NCBI GenBank assembly: GCA_964449075.1
Contig: CAYVBJ010000017.1
Coordinates: forward strand, 3,203-67,202
DNA from: CAYVBJ01 sp964449075
GTDB taxonomy: Bacteria; Bacteroidota; Rhodothermia; Balneolales; Balneolaceae
Length of the DNA: 64,000 nt
Reading direction: 5' to 3'
A program made the position numbers and the translations under genes. This document shows, in pieces, positions 7,881-16,153 of this stretch. Positions within the stretch are counted from its first letter, which is position 1. Every line of letters starts with the position of its first letter. The notes below the pieces were generated by a model. It did not search any database. It was not told where the DNA came from and saw only the letters and a list, made by a program, of their open reading frames with translations.

Positions 7881-8960
7881 TTATTGCATTACCGCATTCA
7901 ATTTTTCGAGATTTTCTTCAACGCGTAGCGCCTTGATTACATCATCAATTTCACCCTTCAGAACTTCATCCAGATTGTAAAGAGTCAAATTTATCCGGTG
8001 ATCAGTGATGCGGCCCTGCGGAAAATTATAGGTGCGAATCTTTGCGCTGCGGTCGCCTGTCGAAACCTGGCTTTTTCTGTCGGCCGCACGTTCAGCCCGT
8101 ATTTTCTCCATTTCCATATCATACAATTTTGTCTTGAGCATCATCAGGGCTTTCTCCTTGTTTTGATGCTGCGATCGTTCCTGCTGACATTCAACAACTA
8201 CACCGCTGGGTTCATGTGTAAGCCGTATGGCCGAGTCGGTCTTGTTTACATGCTGCCCGCCTGCACCGCTTGAACGAAATGTATCTACCCGAACATCACC
8301 CATATCAATTTTAATATCAACATCATCATTTACCTCCGGCAAAACAGCAACCGTGGCGGCCGAGGTGTGCACTCTCCCCTGTGATTCTGTCTCAGGCACA
8401 CGCTGAACACGGTGTACACCGCTCTCATACTTCATCTTTCCGTATACCTCATCACCTGAAAGTTCGAATACAATCTCTTTGAATCCGCCCATATCCCCTT
8501 CCTGCACATTTAATATATCCATTTTCCATCCTGATTTATCTGCATAACGGCGATACATTTCAAAAAGATCCCCTGCAAACAGTGCTGCTTCATCACCCCC
8601 GGTTCCCCCGCGAACCTCAACGATACAGTTTTTCGAATCATCAGGATCTTTCGGAATCAGCTTGAACTTGATCTGCTCTTCAAGTCTTTCAAGCTCAGAT
8701 TTAAGCTCTGCATTCTCCTCCCTGGCCATATCCGTAATCTCCGGATCTTCATTCAGTTCAATCAGTTCGTTGTTCCCCTTTAAATTCTTCTTAATTTCAC
8801 TCCAGCGATCAAAATCATCAACCAGTTCCTTCAGGGCAGTATGCTCCTTTGTCAATTCTGTATACTCCTTCGGACGATCATAGATAGCAGGGTCAGCCAT
8901 CGCCTGATTTATTTCATCATATCGCTGCTTAACCTGCTTTAACTTTTCTTCAATATCCAT
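7881..8960 (-). CDS. prfA: Peptide chain release factor 1
   Basis: RF1 reads UAA and UAG stop codons and releases the finished peptide through its GGQ loop. The GGQ motif is in SGAGGQHVNKTDSAIRLTH at about residues 232-240. The N-terminal coiled coil runs through about residue 110. An open frame extends further upstream to 9173, but that part reads as AT-rich non-coding DNA and overlaps the divergent gene; the ATG at 8958-8960 begins MDIEEKLKQVKQRYDEI and gives the normal 359 residues. The PmrC-type methylase gene prmC is not adjacent. Confidence 0.96.
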   Translation of the reverse strand: MDIEEKLKQVKQRYDEINQAMADPAIYDRPKEYTELTKEHTALKELVDDFDRWSEIKKNLKGNNELIELNEDPEITDMAREENAELKSELERLEEQIKFKLIPKDPDDSKNCIVEVRGGTGGDEAALFAGDLFEMYRRYADKSGWKMDILNVQEGDMGGFKEIVFELSGDEVYGKMKYESGVHRVQRVPETESQGRVHTSAATVAVLPEVNDDVDIKIDMGDVRVDTFRSSGAGGQHVNKTDSAIRLTHEPSGVVVECQQERSQHQNKEKALMMLKTKLYDMEMEKIRAERAADRKSQVSTGDRSAKIRTYNFPQGRITDHRINLTLYNLDEVLKGEIDDVIKALRVEENLEKLNAVMQ

Positions 8961-9135
8961 TTTGTATAATCTTTTTATATTCAGATTTAAGATATGGAAT
9001 TTGTATGAGAGGTGAGAATCTGTATAAAATGCGATTTCATTTTTAACCGGGGAACAGCAGGAATATAAAATTGTGTTTATCCATATATTAACATTCGAAA
9101 ACGGATAAATTTCTAAATTTATAATCAATAAACCG

Positions 9136-10464
9136 ATGCCCAAAGTTGTACAGAAACTTGATGATTTTGTCAATCTGACAGATCCTGAAAAAAACCAGAT
9201 TTTTAATATGTCTCAGGCTGAGGCGGAAAAAATAATTTCAACCGGAAATCCTGAAGATATTCGCAAAATTGATGGTAATTATGCAATTGTTACCAAAAAA
9301 GATCAGCAGGTTTATATGGCACGATCCATCGGCCGCCCGATGAGATACTTCATGGCAAAACAGGTAGCAGGACCGCTTCTGATTGTTGCTGACAGGATTG
9401 ATGATATTTACAGCTATTTGAAAGAGTCAGACCTTCATCATCAATTCCGCCCGGATTACACACGTATGGTACCCGCCCACTATGTTACAAGGCTTGATGT
9501 GATCGGCTGTCCTGATCCCAACCCCGATCACAAACGATACTTTACACCACAAAGGGAATCAATGAATTCTGACCTGAATGAAATCGGAGAAGCATACATT
9601 TCGGCCATGGCAAATGAGTGCTCTAAATGGCTGGATATGATCCCCAATGATGAACCAATTGGTGTTCTTTTCTCCGGGGGTATTGACAGCGGCTCCGTTT
9701 TCCTGACACTTTATGATCTCTTATTAAAAAGAGGTGAATCACCGGCCAGATTAAAAGCATTTACACTCTCTGTAAATAACGGACCTGATGCAAAGCAGGC
9801 ATACAACTTTCTTGACCAGCTTGGTCTTGGAATGTTCCTTGAAATTTTAGAAGCTGATTTCTCTGATTTAAATTACAAAAAGACTATAGAGGTTATAGAA
9901 GATTACAAACAGAGAGATGTTGAGGCAGCAACAATGGCACTGGCTCTCTGTAAAAAGATCAGGGAAAGGTACCCCGACTGGAAATTCCTCGCTGATGGCG
10001 ACGGCGGGGATGAAAACATGAAATCCTATCCGATCGAAGATAACCCTGAACTCACTATCCGGAGTGTGCTGGGCAATCCGCTGCTCTACCATGAGGGATG
10101 GGGTGTTGACAAAATTAAACATTCACTTACTTATTCAGGCGGGCAGAGCCGCGGTCATGTTCGGGTTTACGCAACCTCAGACAAATACGGTTTTACCGGG
10201 TTTAGTCCGTATACCCTGCCAAATGTGATCGAAGTATCGGAAGGGATTCCATTTATTCAACTCACTAATTGGAAACATGAGGAGCTATATGCTCTGAAAG
10301 GAGATATTGTTCAGCGAGGTATAAAGGCTGTAACAGGATTCGACATGCCCGTTTTTCCAAAAAGGCGCATGCAGCATGGAATTGTTGATATGGATGACTT
10401 CAAAAAGATATTCCCTGAAAATGAAATGGCGTACAGAAATTATTTTATGTCTCTCTATTCATAA
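9136..10464 (+). CDS. Asparagine-synthase-like amidotransferase/ligase without the glutaminase cysteine
   Basis: The C-terminal two thirds is an AsnB-type ATP-pyrophosphatase domain: PP-loop SGGIDS at residues 180-185 and the GDGGDE motif at 288-293. The N-terminal part (about 1-150) keeps fragments of the class II glutaminase fold (IDGNYAIV, then an arginine-rich strand) but begins MPKVVQ, so the essential Cys2 nucleophile is absent and the first strands are missing. It probably adenylates a carboxylate using ammonia, an amino group or a different nucleophile, as beta-lactam synthetase and other AsnB relatives do. At 442 residues it is shorter than AsnB (about 550). It leads a three-gene cassette with a radical SAM and a halogenase-like gene; product unknown. 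Confidence 0.85.
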   Translation: MPKVVQKLDDFVNLTDPEKNQIFNMSQAEAEKIISTGNPEDIRKIDGNYAIVTKKDQQVYMARSIGRPMRYFMAKQVAGPLLIVADRIDDIYSYLKESDLHHQFRPDYTRMVPAHYVTRLDVIGCPDPNPDHKRYFTPQRESMNSDLNEIGEAYISAMANECSKWLDMIPNDEPIGVLFSGGIDSGSVFLTLYDLLLKRGESPARLKAFTLSVNNGPDAKQAYNFLDQLGLGMFLEILEADFSDLNYKKTIEVIEDYKQRDVEAATMALALCKKIRERYPDWKFLADGDGGDENMKSYPIEDNPELTIRSVLGNPLLYHEGWGVDKIKHSLTYSGGQSRGHVRVYATSDKYGFTGFSPYTLPNVIEVSEGIPFIQLTNWKHEELYALKGDIVQRGIKAVTGFDMPVFPKRRMQHGIVDMDDFKKIFPENEMAYRNYFMSLYS

Positions 10465-10537
10465 AAACCCGCGTCGATATTAATAACATGACAAAGGCTC
10501 AATGAGATATCGTTCTACTGATCATGGTTAGATAAAT

Positions 10538-11479
10538 ATGCTGAATGTACCTGTTACGAATAAACAAGTTGTGGAACTGCGACCCGAAAAAGGGACCACA
10601 GATCCGATGCGACCCAACTTCTTTTTGAACGAAAAAGAGCTTCAGGAAGATGGTAATCTAAAATCTGTGAATACCATTTTTTTGACAAACAGGGAGTGCC
10701 CCTTTAAATGTGTGATGTGTGATTTGTGGAAACATACACTTAACCGTTCAACTCCTGCAGGTGCAGTACCGGCCCAGATTCGCTATGCAGCAGAAAAGCT
10801 GCCGGACGCTGAAGTTATAAAACTCTATAACAGCGGTAATTTTTTCGATGGAAAAGCAATTCCCCGTGCCGATTATGAAGAGATTGCGGAACTAATCAGA
10901 GATTACGATCATGTGATAATCGAAAACCATCCAAAACTGATCGGTCCGTTCATTTCTGAATTTCAGAATTTGCTAAACGGATCACTGGAAGTTGCCATGG
11001 GCCTCGAAACCATTCATCCGGAAGTTTTACCTAAACTGAATAAACAGATAACTGTTAAAGATTTCCGGAGAGCTGTGAACTTTCTGATTACTAAAGGTAT
11101 TTCTGTCAGGGCTTTTATTCTGCTGAATCCGCCATACCTTACTGATGTAAATGAAAATATAGAGTGGTGCTTAAGATCCATCGACTTTGCTTTCGATACG
11201 GGGGTTTCCGCCTGTTCTGTAATTCCAACGCGTGACGGGAACGGTATCATGCAAAAACTCCGCGAAACCGGTGATTATGTTCCGCCAAAGTTGTCGTCAC
11301 TTGAATCAGTTGTTAATGAATCAATGAAACAGGACAGAGGAAGGGTTTTTTGTGATCTGTGGGACCTGGAAATGTTCTCTAATTGTGACAAATGTTTTTT
11401 AAAGAGAAAAGATCGTCTCCAAAAAATGAATCTATCTCAAAAAGTTCTTCCTGAAGTTGTTTGCACATGCTCTGCTTGA
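10538..11479 (+). CDS. Radical SAM enzyme resembling the RaSEA/Elp3-like family
   Basis: The cluster motif CPFKCVMC gives Cys54, Cys58 and Cys61 in the CX3CX2C spacing, which binds the 4Fe-4S cluster that cleaves S-adenosylmethionine. LYNSGNFFDGKAIP and the GLETIHPEVLPKLNKQ region resemble archaeosine-synthase partner RaSEA and Elp3-type enzymes; that resemblance is from memory of motifs. Four more cysteines lie at the C-terminus (Cys283, Cys286, Cys309, Cys311; CDKC and CTC), suited to a second iron-sulfur or zinc site. At 313 residues it has a single barrel and no B12 domain. It sits 73 bases after the asparagine-synthase-like gene and 36 before the flavoenzyme, all on one strand. Confidence 0.88.
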   Translation: MLNVPVTNKQVVELRPEKGTTDPMRPNFFLNEKELQEDGNLKSVNTIFLTNRECPFKCVMCDLWKHTLNRSTPAGAVPAQIRYAAEKLPDAEVIKLYNSGNFFDGKAIPRADYEEIAELIRDYDHVIIENHPKLIGPFISEFQNLLNGSLEVAMGLETIHPEVLPKLNKQITVKDFRRAVNFLITKGISVRAFILLNPPYLTDVNENIEWCLRSIDFAFDTGVSACSVIPTRDGNGIMQKLRETGDYVPPKLSSLESVVNESMKQDRGRVFCDLWDLEMFSNCDKCFLKRKDRLQKMNLSQKVLPEVVCTCSA

Positions 11480-11515
11480 CAGGAATTTTACAATTTTGCA
11501 GGAATTGAAGTTTTA

Positions 11516-13045
11516 ATGATAAAACAGATGCGGGAAAATCAAACGGATTTTTATGATTATTTAATCGCTGGAAGCGGATTTGCAGGATCCATTACAGCAA
11601 TGGCCCTCGCTAATTCAGGGTATCGTGTCTGCCTTCTGGAAAAAAATGAGCATCCCCGGTTTGCTATTGGAGAATCCTCTACTCCGATCGCAGACATGAT
11701 ACTGAGAGGTCTCGCAGATAGATATAATCTGCCATTTCTAAAAAAGTTATCCAGGTACGGCGAATGGCAAAAAAATTACCCGGAGGTCATATGCGGACTT
11801 AAACGCGGGTTCAGTTACTATCCTCACCAGTCCGGAAAAGAGTTTGAAAGTGACCGGTTTCACAGCAATGAGCTTCTTGTTGCCGCAAGTGTAAACAACC
11901 GGAATTCCGACACAAACTGGCTTCGAAGTGATGTAGATCATTTTTTAGTCCGCCAAGCTGAAAAGACAGAACTGGACTATTTTGATAATACCACTGTTAA
12001 GAGTGTAAAACGAATCAAAAATAAAAATCTGTGGACAATTTCTGCTGCCAGAGATGCTGTTCAGATGCAATTAAAATGCAAGTGGATTATTGATGCCACA
12101 GGTTCACCCCTTTTTTCTGAAACATTTTTCGGTACAAAATCCTCGGCATCCGGATTCAGTACAAACTCAAGAGCAATCTATACTCACTTTGAAAATGCCG
12201 GGCTATGGAATCAATACCTTGAAGAGAGAAATTTTATCACTGATGATTATCCGTATAATCCTGACGATTCTGCACTGCATCACATCACAGAGGAAGGATG
12301 GATATGGATGCTTCGGTTTAATAATAACCTGTTAAGTGCCGGATTGGTTTTTGACTGCAATAAGGATGAATTTCCCCGGTATGATCCTGCAAAAAAAACC
12401 TGGGATTCCGTAATTCAAAAATATCCTTCGCTCTTTGAGATATTTTCAAACGCTATAATTGCCGGTCAGCCCGGCAAGTTTTATAAAACCTCGCGCCTTC
12501 AAAGAAAACTGAATAAAATTTATGGAGATGGATGGATCGCGCTCAATCATACTGCCGGCTTTGCAGACCCTCTCCACAGCACAGGAATTGCACACACGCT
12601 TTCAGGTATCGAAAAAGTACTGAACGTGTGCATAAACGTGCAGGATGAAACGGAGAAGAAAAAGTACCTCAAAAAGATGGAGGAGGATTTCTTTCTTGAA
12701 CTTTCATTCCTTGACACACTCATTTCCATATGCTATCAGTCAGCAGGGAATTTTAAACTTTTTAAAGCGGCCGTCATGCTTTATTTCATAGCAACCATCA
12801 AATATGAAAGCAGCAGGCTAAAAGGGAGAACACCAGAAACCTTTCTCTGCGCCGGCGATTTTGAATTGCAAAAACTCGCTGAAAAAACAGCGCGAGAAAT
12901 CAACTTTTTTTCAGCCGGTAAATCAGAATTTGATATAAATGAGTTGGTATCAAAAATTCGCAGCTGGATATCTCCCTTCAATTCTGCCGGACTCATGGAC
13001 CCCGAAAGAAACAATATGTATCACCACACTGCAGTTAAATTGTAA
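11516..13045 (+). CDS. FAD-dependent halogenase-like oxidoreductase
   Basis: Residues 15-45 form the FAD-binding Rossmann motif (AGSGFAGS, ending in LLEKNEHPRF). Further signatures of the tryptophan-halogenase/geranylgeranyl-reductase superfamily are GESSTP (52-57), a WIW pair at 262-264 in the place of the halogenase WxWxIP motif, and DPLHSTGI at 351-358. The proline of WxWxIP is replaced (WIWMLR), so halogenation cannot be assumed; it may instead hydroxylate, reduce or dehydrogenate. It is 509 residues and soluble. As last gene of the cassette it probably acts on a product of the radical SAM and synthase-like enzymes. It needs a flavin reductase, which is not encoded nearby. Confidence 0.85.
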   Translation: MIKQMRENQTDFYDYLIAGSGFAGSITAMALANSGYRVCLLEKNEHPRFAIGESSTPIADMILRGLADRYNLPFLKKLSRYGEWQKNYPEVICGLKRGFSYYPHQSGKEFESDRFHSNELLVAASVNNRNSDTNWLRSDVDHFLVRQAEKTELDYFDNTTVKSVKRIKNKNLWTISAARDAVQMQLKCKWIIDATGSPLFSETFFGTKSSASGFSTNSRAIYTHFENAGLWNQYLEERNFITDDYPYNPDDSALHHITEEGWIWMLRFNNNLLSAGLVFDCNKDEFPRYDPAKKTWDSVIQKYPSLFEIFSNAIIAGQPGKFYKTSRLQRKLNKIYGDGWIALNHTAGFADPLHSTGIAHTLSGIEKVLNVCINVQDETEKKKYLKKMEEDFFLELSFLDTLISICYQSAGNFKLFKAAVMLYFIATIKYESSRLKGRTPETFLCAGDFELQKLAEKTAREINFFSAGKSEFDINELVSKIRSWISPFNSAGLMDPERNNMYHHTAVKL

Positions 13046-13193
13046 GGCTCTGTACGTTTGCATACTGTCCGGATCAGCTGACTTTTTGAAATGCTTTTTT
13101 CGTTAAATCGCAGTTTTTTGCTTCGGTTCATTCAATCTTATTCTTACTTTCAATAATGCATAACCGCAAAACTCCATCACTACTGTTTTTATC

Positions 13194-14351
13194 ATGAAAA
13201 TATCTATCCCTGCAAATTTTAAAATTGGATTCCTGGGAGCAGGTCAGCTTGCCCGAATGTCGTCACTGCAAGCCTTTCGATTTGGCATACAGGTTGCAGC
13301 CTACTCAGATCGTTCCGAAAATGAACCTGTTCAGTTTATGACACCTTATTCCTCATCAGGCTCTTTTAAAGATATTGAATCAATGGCTCAATTTGCAGCA
13401 GGCTGTGATATAATCACGCTTGAAAATGAATTTATTGACTCTGAGATCCTGGCAGCAGTTCAGGAGAAGAGCGGAACAAAAATTTTTCCATCACCTGATA
13501 GCTTCAGGCTTATTGAAAATAAATTGATTGAAAAGCAGACCTTTGAAAAAGCCGGTATACCGGTAACTCCCTATACTCTGATTCGTAACACCACCGATTT
13601 AAATACTTTTGGCTCAGAGCATGGCTGGCCTTTTCTCCTTAAATCTTCCAAAGGCGGATATGATGGTTACGGGAACATGAGCGTCAAAAATTTAGCGGAT
13701 GCTGAAAAAGCATTTAGCAAACTTGGCGGAAACAAGGGGCACGACATTATTGCAGAAGCATTTGTGGATTTTACCCATGAGCTTGCCGTCCAGGTTGCGC
13801 GAAACGAAACCGGGCTTGCCGTCTATCCCTGTGTTGAAACCGTTCAGGAAAATCATATCTGTGTTGCGGTTAAGGCCCCCGCTCCTGTTGCCACTGCCGT
13901 TCAAAACCGGGCCAAAGCTCTGGCCGTAAAAGCAACGGAAGCTATTGACGGCAAAGGAATCTTCGCTTTTGAGTTTTTCCTTAAAAAGAACGGAGAACTT
14001 ATCCTGAATGAATCTGCCCCACGACCTCACAATTCAGGACACTATACTATTGAAGCCTGCACAACATCTCAATTCGAAAATCATATTCGCGCCGTACTTG
14101 GTTTGTCTCTCGGCAGTACAGAATTACGAAAACCCTGTGCCGTAATGGTAAACTTGCTTGGAACTCAAAATCGCCCCTCTGTTACAGAAAATATACACGA
14201 CACCTTTTCTACAGAGGATGCCCACCTTCACTTATACGGAAAATTGCACTCCCGTGAAGGCAGAAAAATGGGGCATCTGACACTTCTTGGAAATGACATG
14301 GACAAAATCTACCAACAAGCTATGCAGATATCCGCATTGATTGAAATATAG
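13194..14351 (+). CDS. purK: 5-(carboxyamino)imidazole ribonucleotide synthase
   Basis: PurK is an ATP-grasp enzyme of purine synthesis that converts AIR, bicarbonate and ATP to N5-CAIR. The N-terminal domain begins IGFLGAGQLARM; ENEFI marks the end of the pre-ATP-grasp fold. ATP-grasp features are KSSKGGYDGYGN around residues 150-162 and EFFLKKNGELILNESAPRPHNSGHYT near 265-290. The usual partner purE is not adjacent. A gap of 148 bases from the flavoenzyme suggests an independent promoter rather than membership in the cassette, although read-through is possible as no terminator was seen. Confidence 0.95.
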   Translation: MKISIPANFKIGFLGAGQLARMSSLQAFRFGIQVAAYSDRSENEPVQFMTPYSSSGSFKDIESMAQFAAGCDIITLENEFIDSEILAAVQEKSGTKIFPSPDSFRLIENKLIEKQTFEKAGIPVTPYTLIRNTTDLNTFGSEHGWPFLLKSSKGGYDGYGNMSVKNLADAEKAFSKLGGNKGHDIIAEAFVDFTHELAVQVARNETGLAVYPCVETVQENHICVAVKAPAPVATAVQNRAKALAVKATEAIDGKGIFAFEFFLKKNGELILNESAPRPHNSGHYTIEACTTSQFENHIRAVLGLSLGSTELRKPCAVMVNLLGTQNRPSVTENIHDTFSTEDAHLHLYGKLHSREGRKMGHLTLLGNDMDKIYQQAMQISALIEI

Positions 14352-14391
14352 GCACCCTTCGATCGCAGCATTTAAAAATATCTGTGGTATA

Positions 14392-14404
14392 AAGAGTCAC
14401 TCTT
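14392..14404. promoter_or_regulatory. Short palindrome upstream of the second usp gene
   Basis: AAGAGT and ACTCTT flank a single C, within a wider imperfect dyad. It lies about 150 bp upstream of the usp start in the 204-bp gap after purK, where no gene is visible. It might be an operator or the base of a weak purK terminator. The match is short enough to arise by chance. Confidence 0.2.
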
Positions 14405-14555
14405 ATAAATAGTATACTTCCTATTCCACTGACACCGGCGAAATCTCTGCAAATTTCAAAAATTTAACCATGAGTACAGTTTTAAATTGTTTTGTATATT
14501 TTAAAGAGATACCTGTTGTTTAGTCTATATAATCTTTAACTACATTTCTACACAT

Positions 14556-15467
14556 ATGAAAATTTTAGTCCCTCTGGATTTTTCCGATCTCAGTTTTAAA
14601 GCTCTTCAAGTAGCGGATAAATTTTCATCCGTATATGATGACGTGAGTATATCACCATTCCATGCTCACATACCGATTTCTGAACTGGATGAACCTTACG
14701 CTTTTGGCTTAAATACCCCGGTTCATAAGGATTTTGATGAAATTGAAGCAAATATAAAAGAACGGCTTAAAGAAGCGGCCGGGAAGTATATTGATGAATC
14801 AAAACTTGGAGAGTCGATTGTGGGTATCGGCAGCCCGTCACAATGTATTATCGATATTTCCGAAGAGATGGATTTTGATTATGTAATTATGAGTACGCAT
14901 GGACGTACAGGGTTTTCCAGGTTTTTCCTCGGCTCTGTTGCTGAAAAAGTACTCCGCCTCTCATCCATCCCGGTTATGGTTGTAGAAAATGAATCTAAAG
15001 TGGATAATTTTGAAAAAATACTGGTCACTACAGATTTCTCAGACAATGCAACTATTGCATTTCCCTATGCTGTAGAGATTGCCAAAAAAACGGGAGGGCA
15101 TATTCACCTTGTCCACGTACTGAGCTTTGAACAATTTGAGGCTGATGAGAAAGATACCTCCTTAAAACAGATCCGTAAGGAGAGAATGAAAATTATCGAA
15201 AAGGAATATTTTCATCAAATTTCGGACCAGGTTACATCTGAAGTTATAGTATCTCCTGACTCGCCCCACGAAGAACTTTTGAATCATATAAGTAAAAATG
15301 ATTATAATCTCATCGTTATGTCTACAGTTGGCAGAACCGGGATTAATTACCTGATGATGGGAAGCACAACAGCAAATGTGGTGCGTCATGTTAATAATGC
15401 TGTACTAAGCATTAACCCAAAAAAAACTACTGAAAAAGAGGGTGATGAAGACGAGGATGAGTCATAA
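14556..15467 (+). CDS. Universal stress protein with two intact Usp domains
   Basis: Two Usp domains occur in tandem, residues 1-145 and 150-292. The first has MKILVPLDFSD and the nucleotide loop STHGRTGFSRFFLGSVAEKV; the second has KILVTTDFSDNA and STVGRTGINYLMMGSTTANV. Both therefore keep the G-2x-G-9x-G(S/T) pattern that binds ATP in Usp proteins, unlike the second half of the protein at 5114. The tail is strongly acidic (GDEDEDES). It is a single-gene unit; a perfect 9-bp hairpin follows at 15554-15587. Confidence 0.94.
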   Translation: MKILVPLDFSDLSFKALQVADKFSSVYDDVSISPFHAHIPISELDEPYAFGLNTPVHKDFDEIEANIKERLKEAAGKYIDESKLGESIVGIGSPSQCIIDISEEMDFDYVIMSTHGRTGFSRFFLGSVAEKVLRLSSIPVMVVENESKVDNFEKILVTTDFSDNATIAFPYAVEIAKKTGGHIHLVHVLSFEQFEADEKDTSLKQIRKERMKIIEKEYFHQISDQVTSEVIVSPDSPHEELLNHISKNDYNLIVMSTVGRTGINYLMMGSTTANVVRHVNNAVLSINPKKTTEKEGDEDEDES

Positions 15468-15553
15468 AATCTTTAATAATATGAAAAATCGATTTTCCGC
15501 TCATTTTTCTGCATTTAATAGAACAGCTTTTATTGCAAAATAGCCATTTAAGC

Positions 15554-15587
15554 AGCCCGGTTTACAGATAAGATATTCAACCGGGCT
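15554..15587. terminator. Probable bidirectional terminator hairpin
   Basis: AGCCCGGTT (15554-15562) and AACCGGGCT (15579-15587) are perfectly complementary around a 16-base loop. It sits between the converging usp and membrane-protein genes, where a shared terminator is expected. There is no clear T-run on either side, so it may be Rho-assisted or a stabilising stem. Confidence 0.5.
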
Positions 15588-15635
15588 CAGGCATGAGCTA
15601 CCTCTCTCAGTAAGCTATATATGATCTACAATTGA

Positions 15636-16025
15636 TCATTCTACTGATTCATTTGCTCTTTTCTCTCTGAAATAACTCCAGACATCGAAAGTATCAATTG
15701 CAAGAGAGATTAAAATTGTAATTGCCAGCACTACGAGATATTGATAAAATAATCCCGCGGTTTCTCCTAAAACGGCGAACATGTATACGATGAGTGGCAG
15801 CCAAAAAATGTGCCCCAGGCCAAGAATTTTGGTAAACCCAAATTTGGAATAGAGGCCCATCATCAGCATAGATGAAAGCAGAAATGTTACAACGATAATC
15901 TTTGCAAGGAACTCCTCCCAAAAAATTGCCGCTGCCATATTAATCAACATCATATAGAAAACCCACACTACCTCATACAGTGGTCTTTTAAGCAGATCTG
16001 AAAAAAAATATAGCGGATTGGTCAT
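15636..16025 (-). CDS. Small integral membrane protein, function unknown
   Basis: The protein has 129 residues with four predicted membrane helices (about 14-36, 40-58, 65-85 and 90-112) and a polar C-terminal tail. I recognise no family. The ATG at 16023-16025 (MTNPLYFF) is preferred; a TTG six codons upstream is also open. It is on the same strand as the FadL-like gene, 128 bases downstream of it, so it could be co-transcribed. Confidence 0.6.
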   Translation of the reverse strand: MTNPLYFFSDLLKRPLYEVVWVFYMMLINMAAAIFWEEFLAKIIVVTFLLSSMLMMGLYSKFGFTKILGLGHIFWLPLIVYMFAVLGETAGLFYQYLVVLAITILISLAIDTFDVWSYFREKRANESVE

Positions 16026-16153
16026 GTGAATACTTTTTGACAATTTGTTAAAATTATAACCGGAATCCGGAAATAAAGAATTTATATCGTCCTAAAGAAT
16101 CACATTTTTATCATATAACTAATTTCAACTCTCTTTTCAGGTAACTCTTTTAT

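Noticed and set aside
8961..9173. Upstream extension of prfA
   Set aside because: It would give 71 extra residues unlike any RF1 and would overlap the divergent synthase-like gene.
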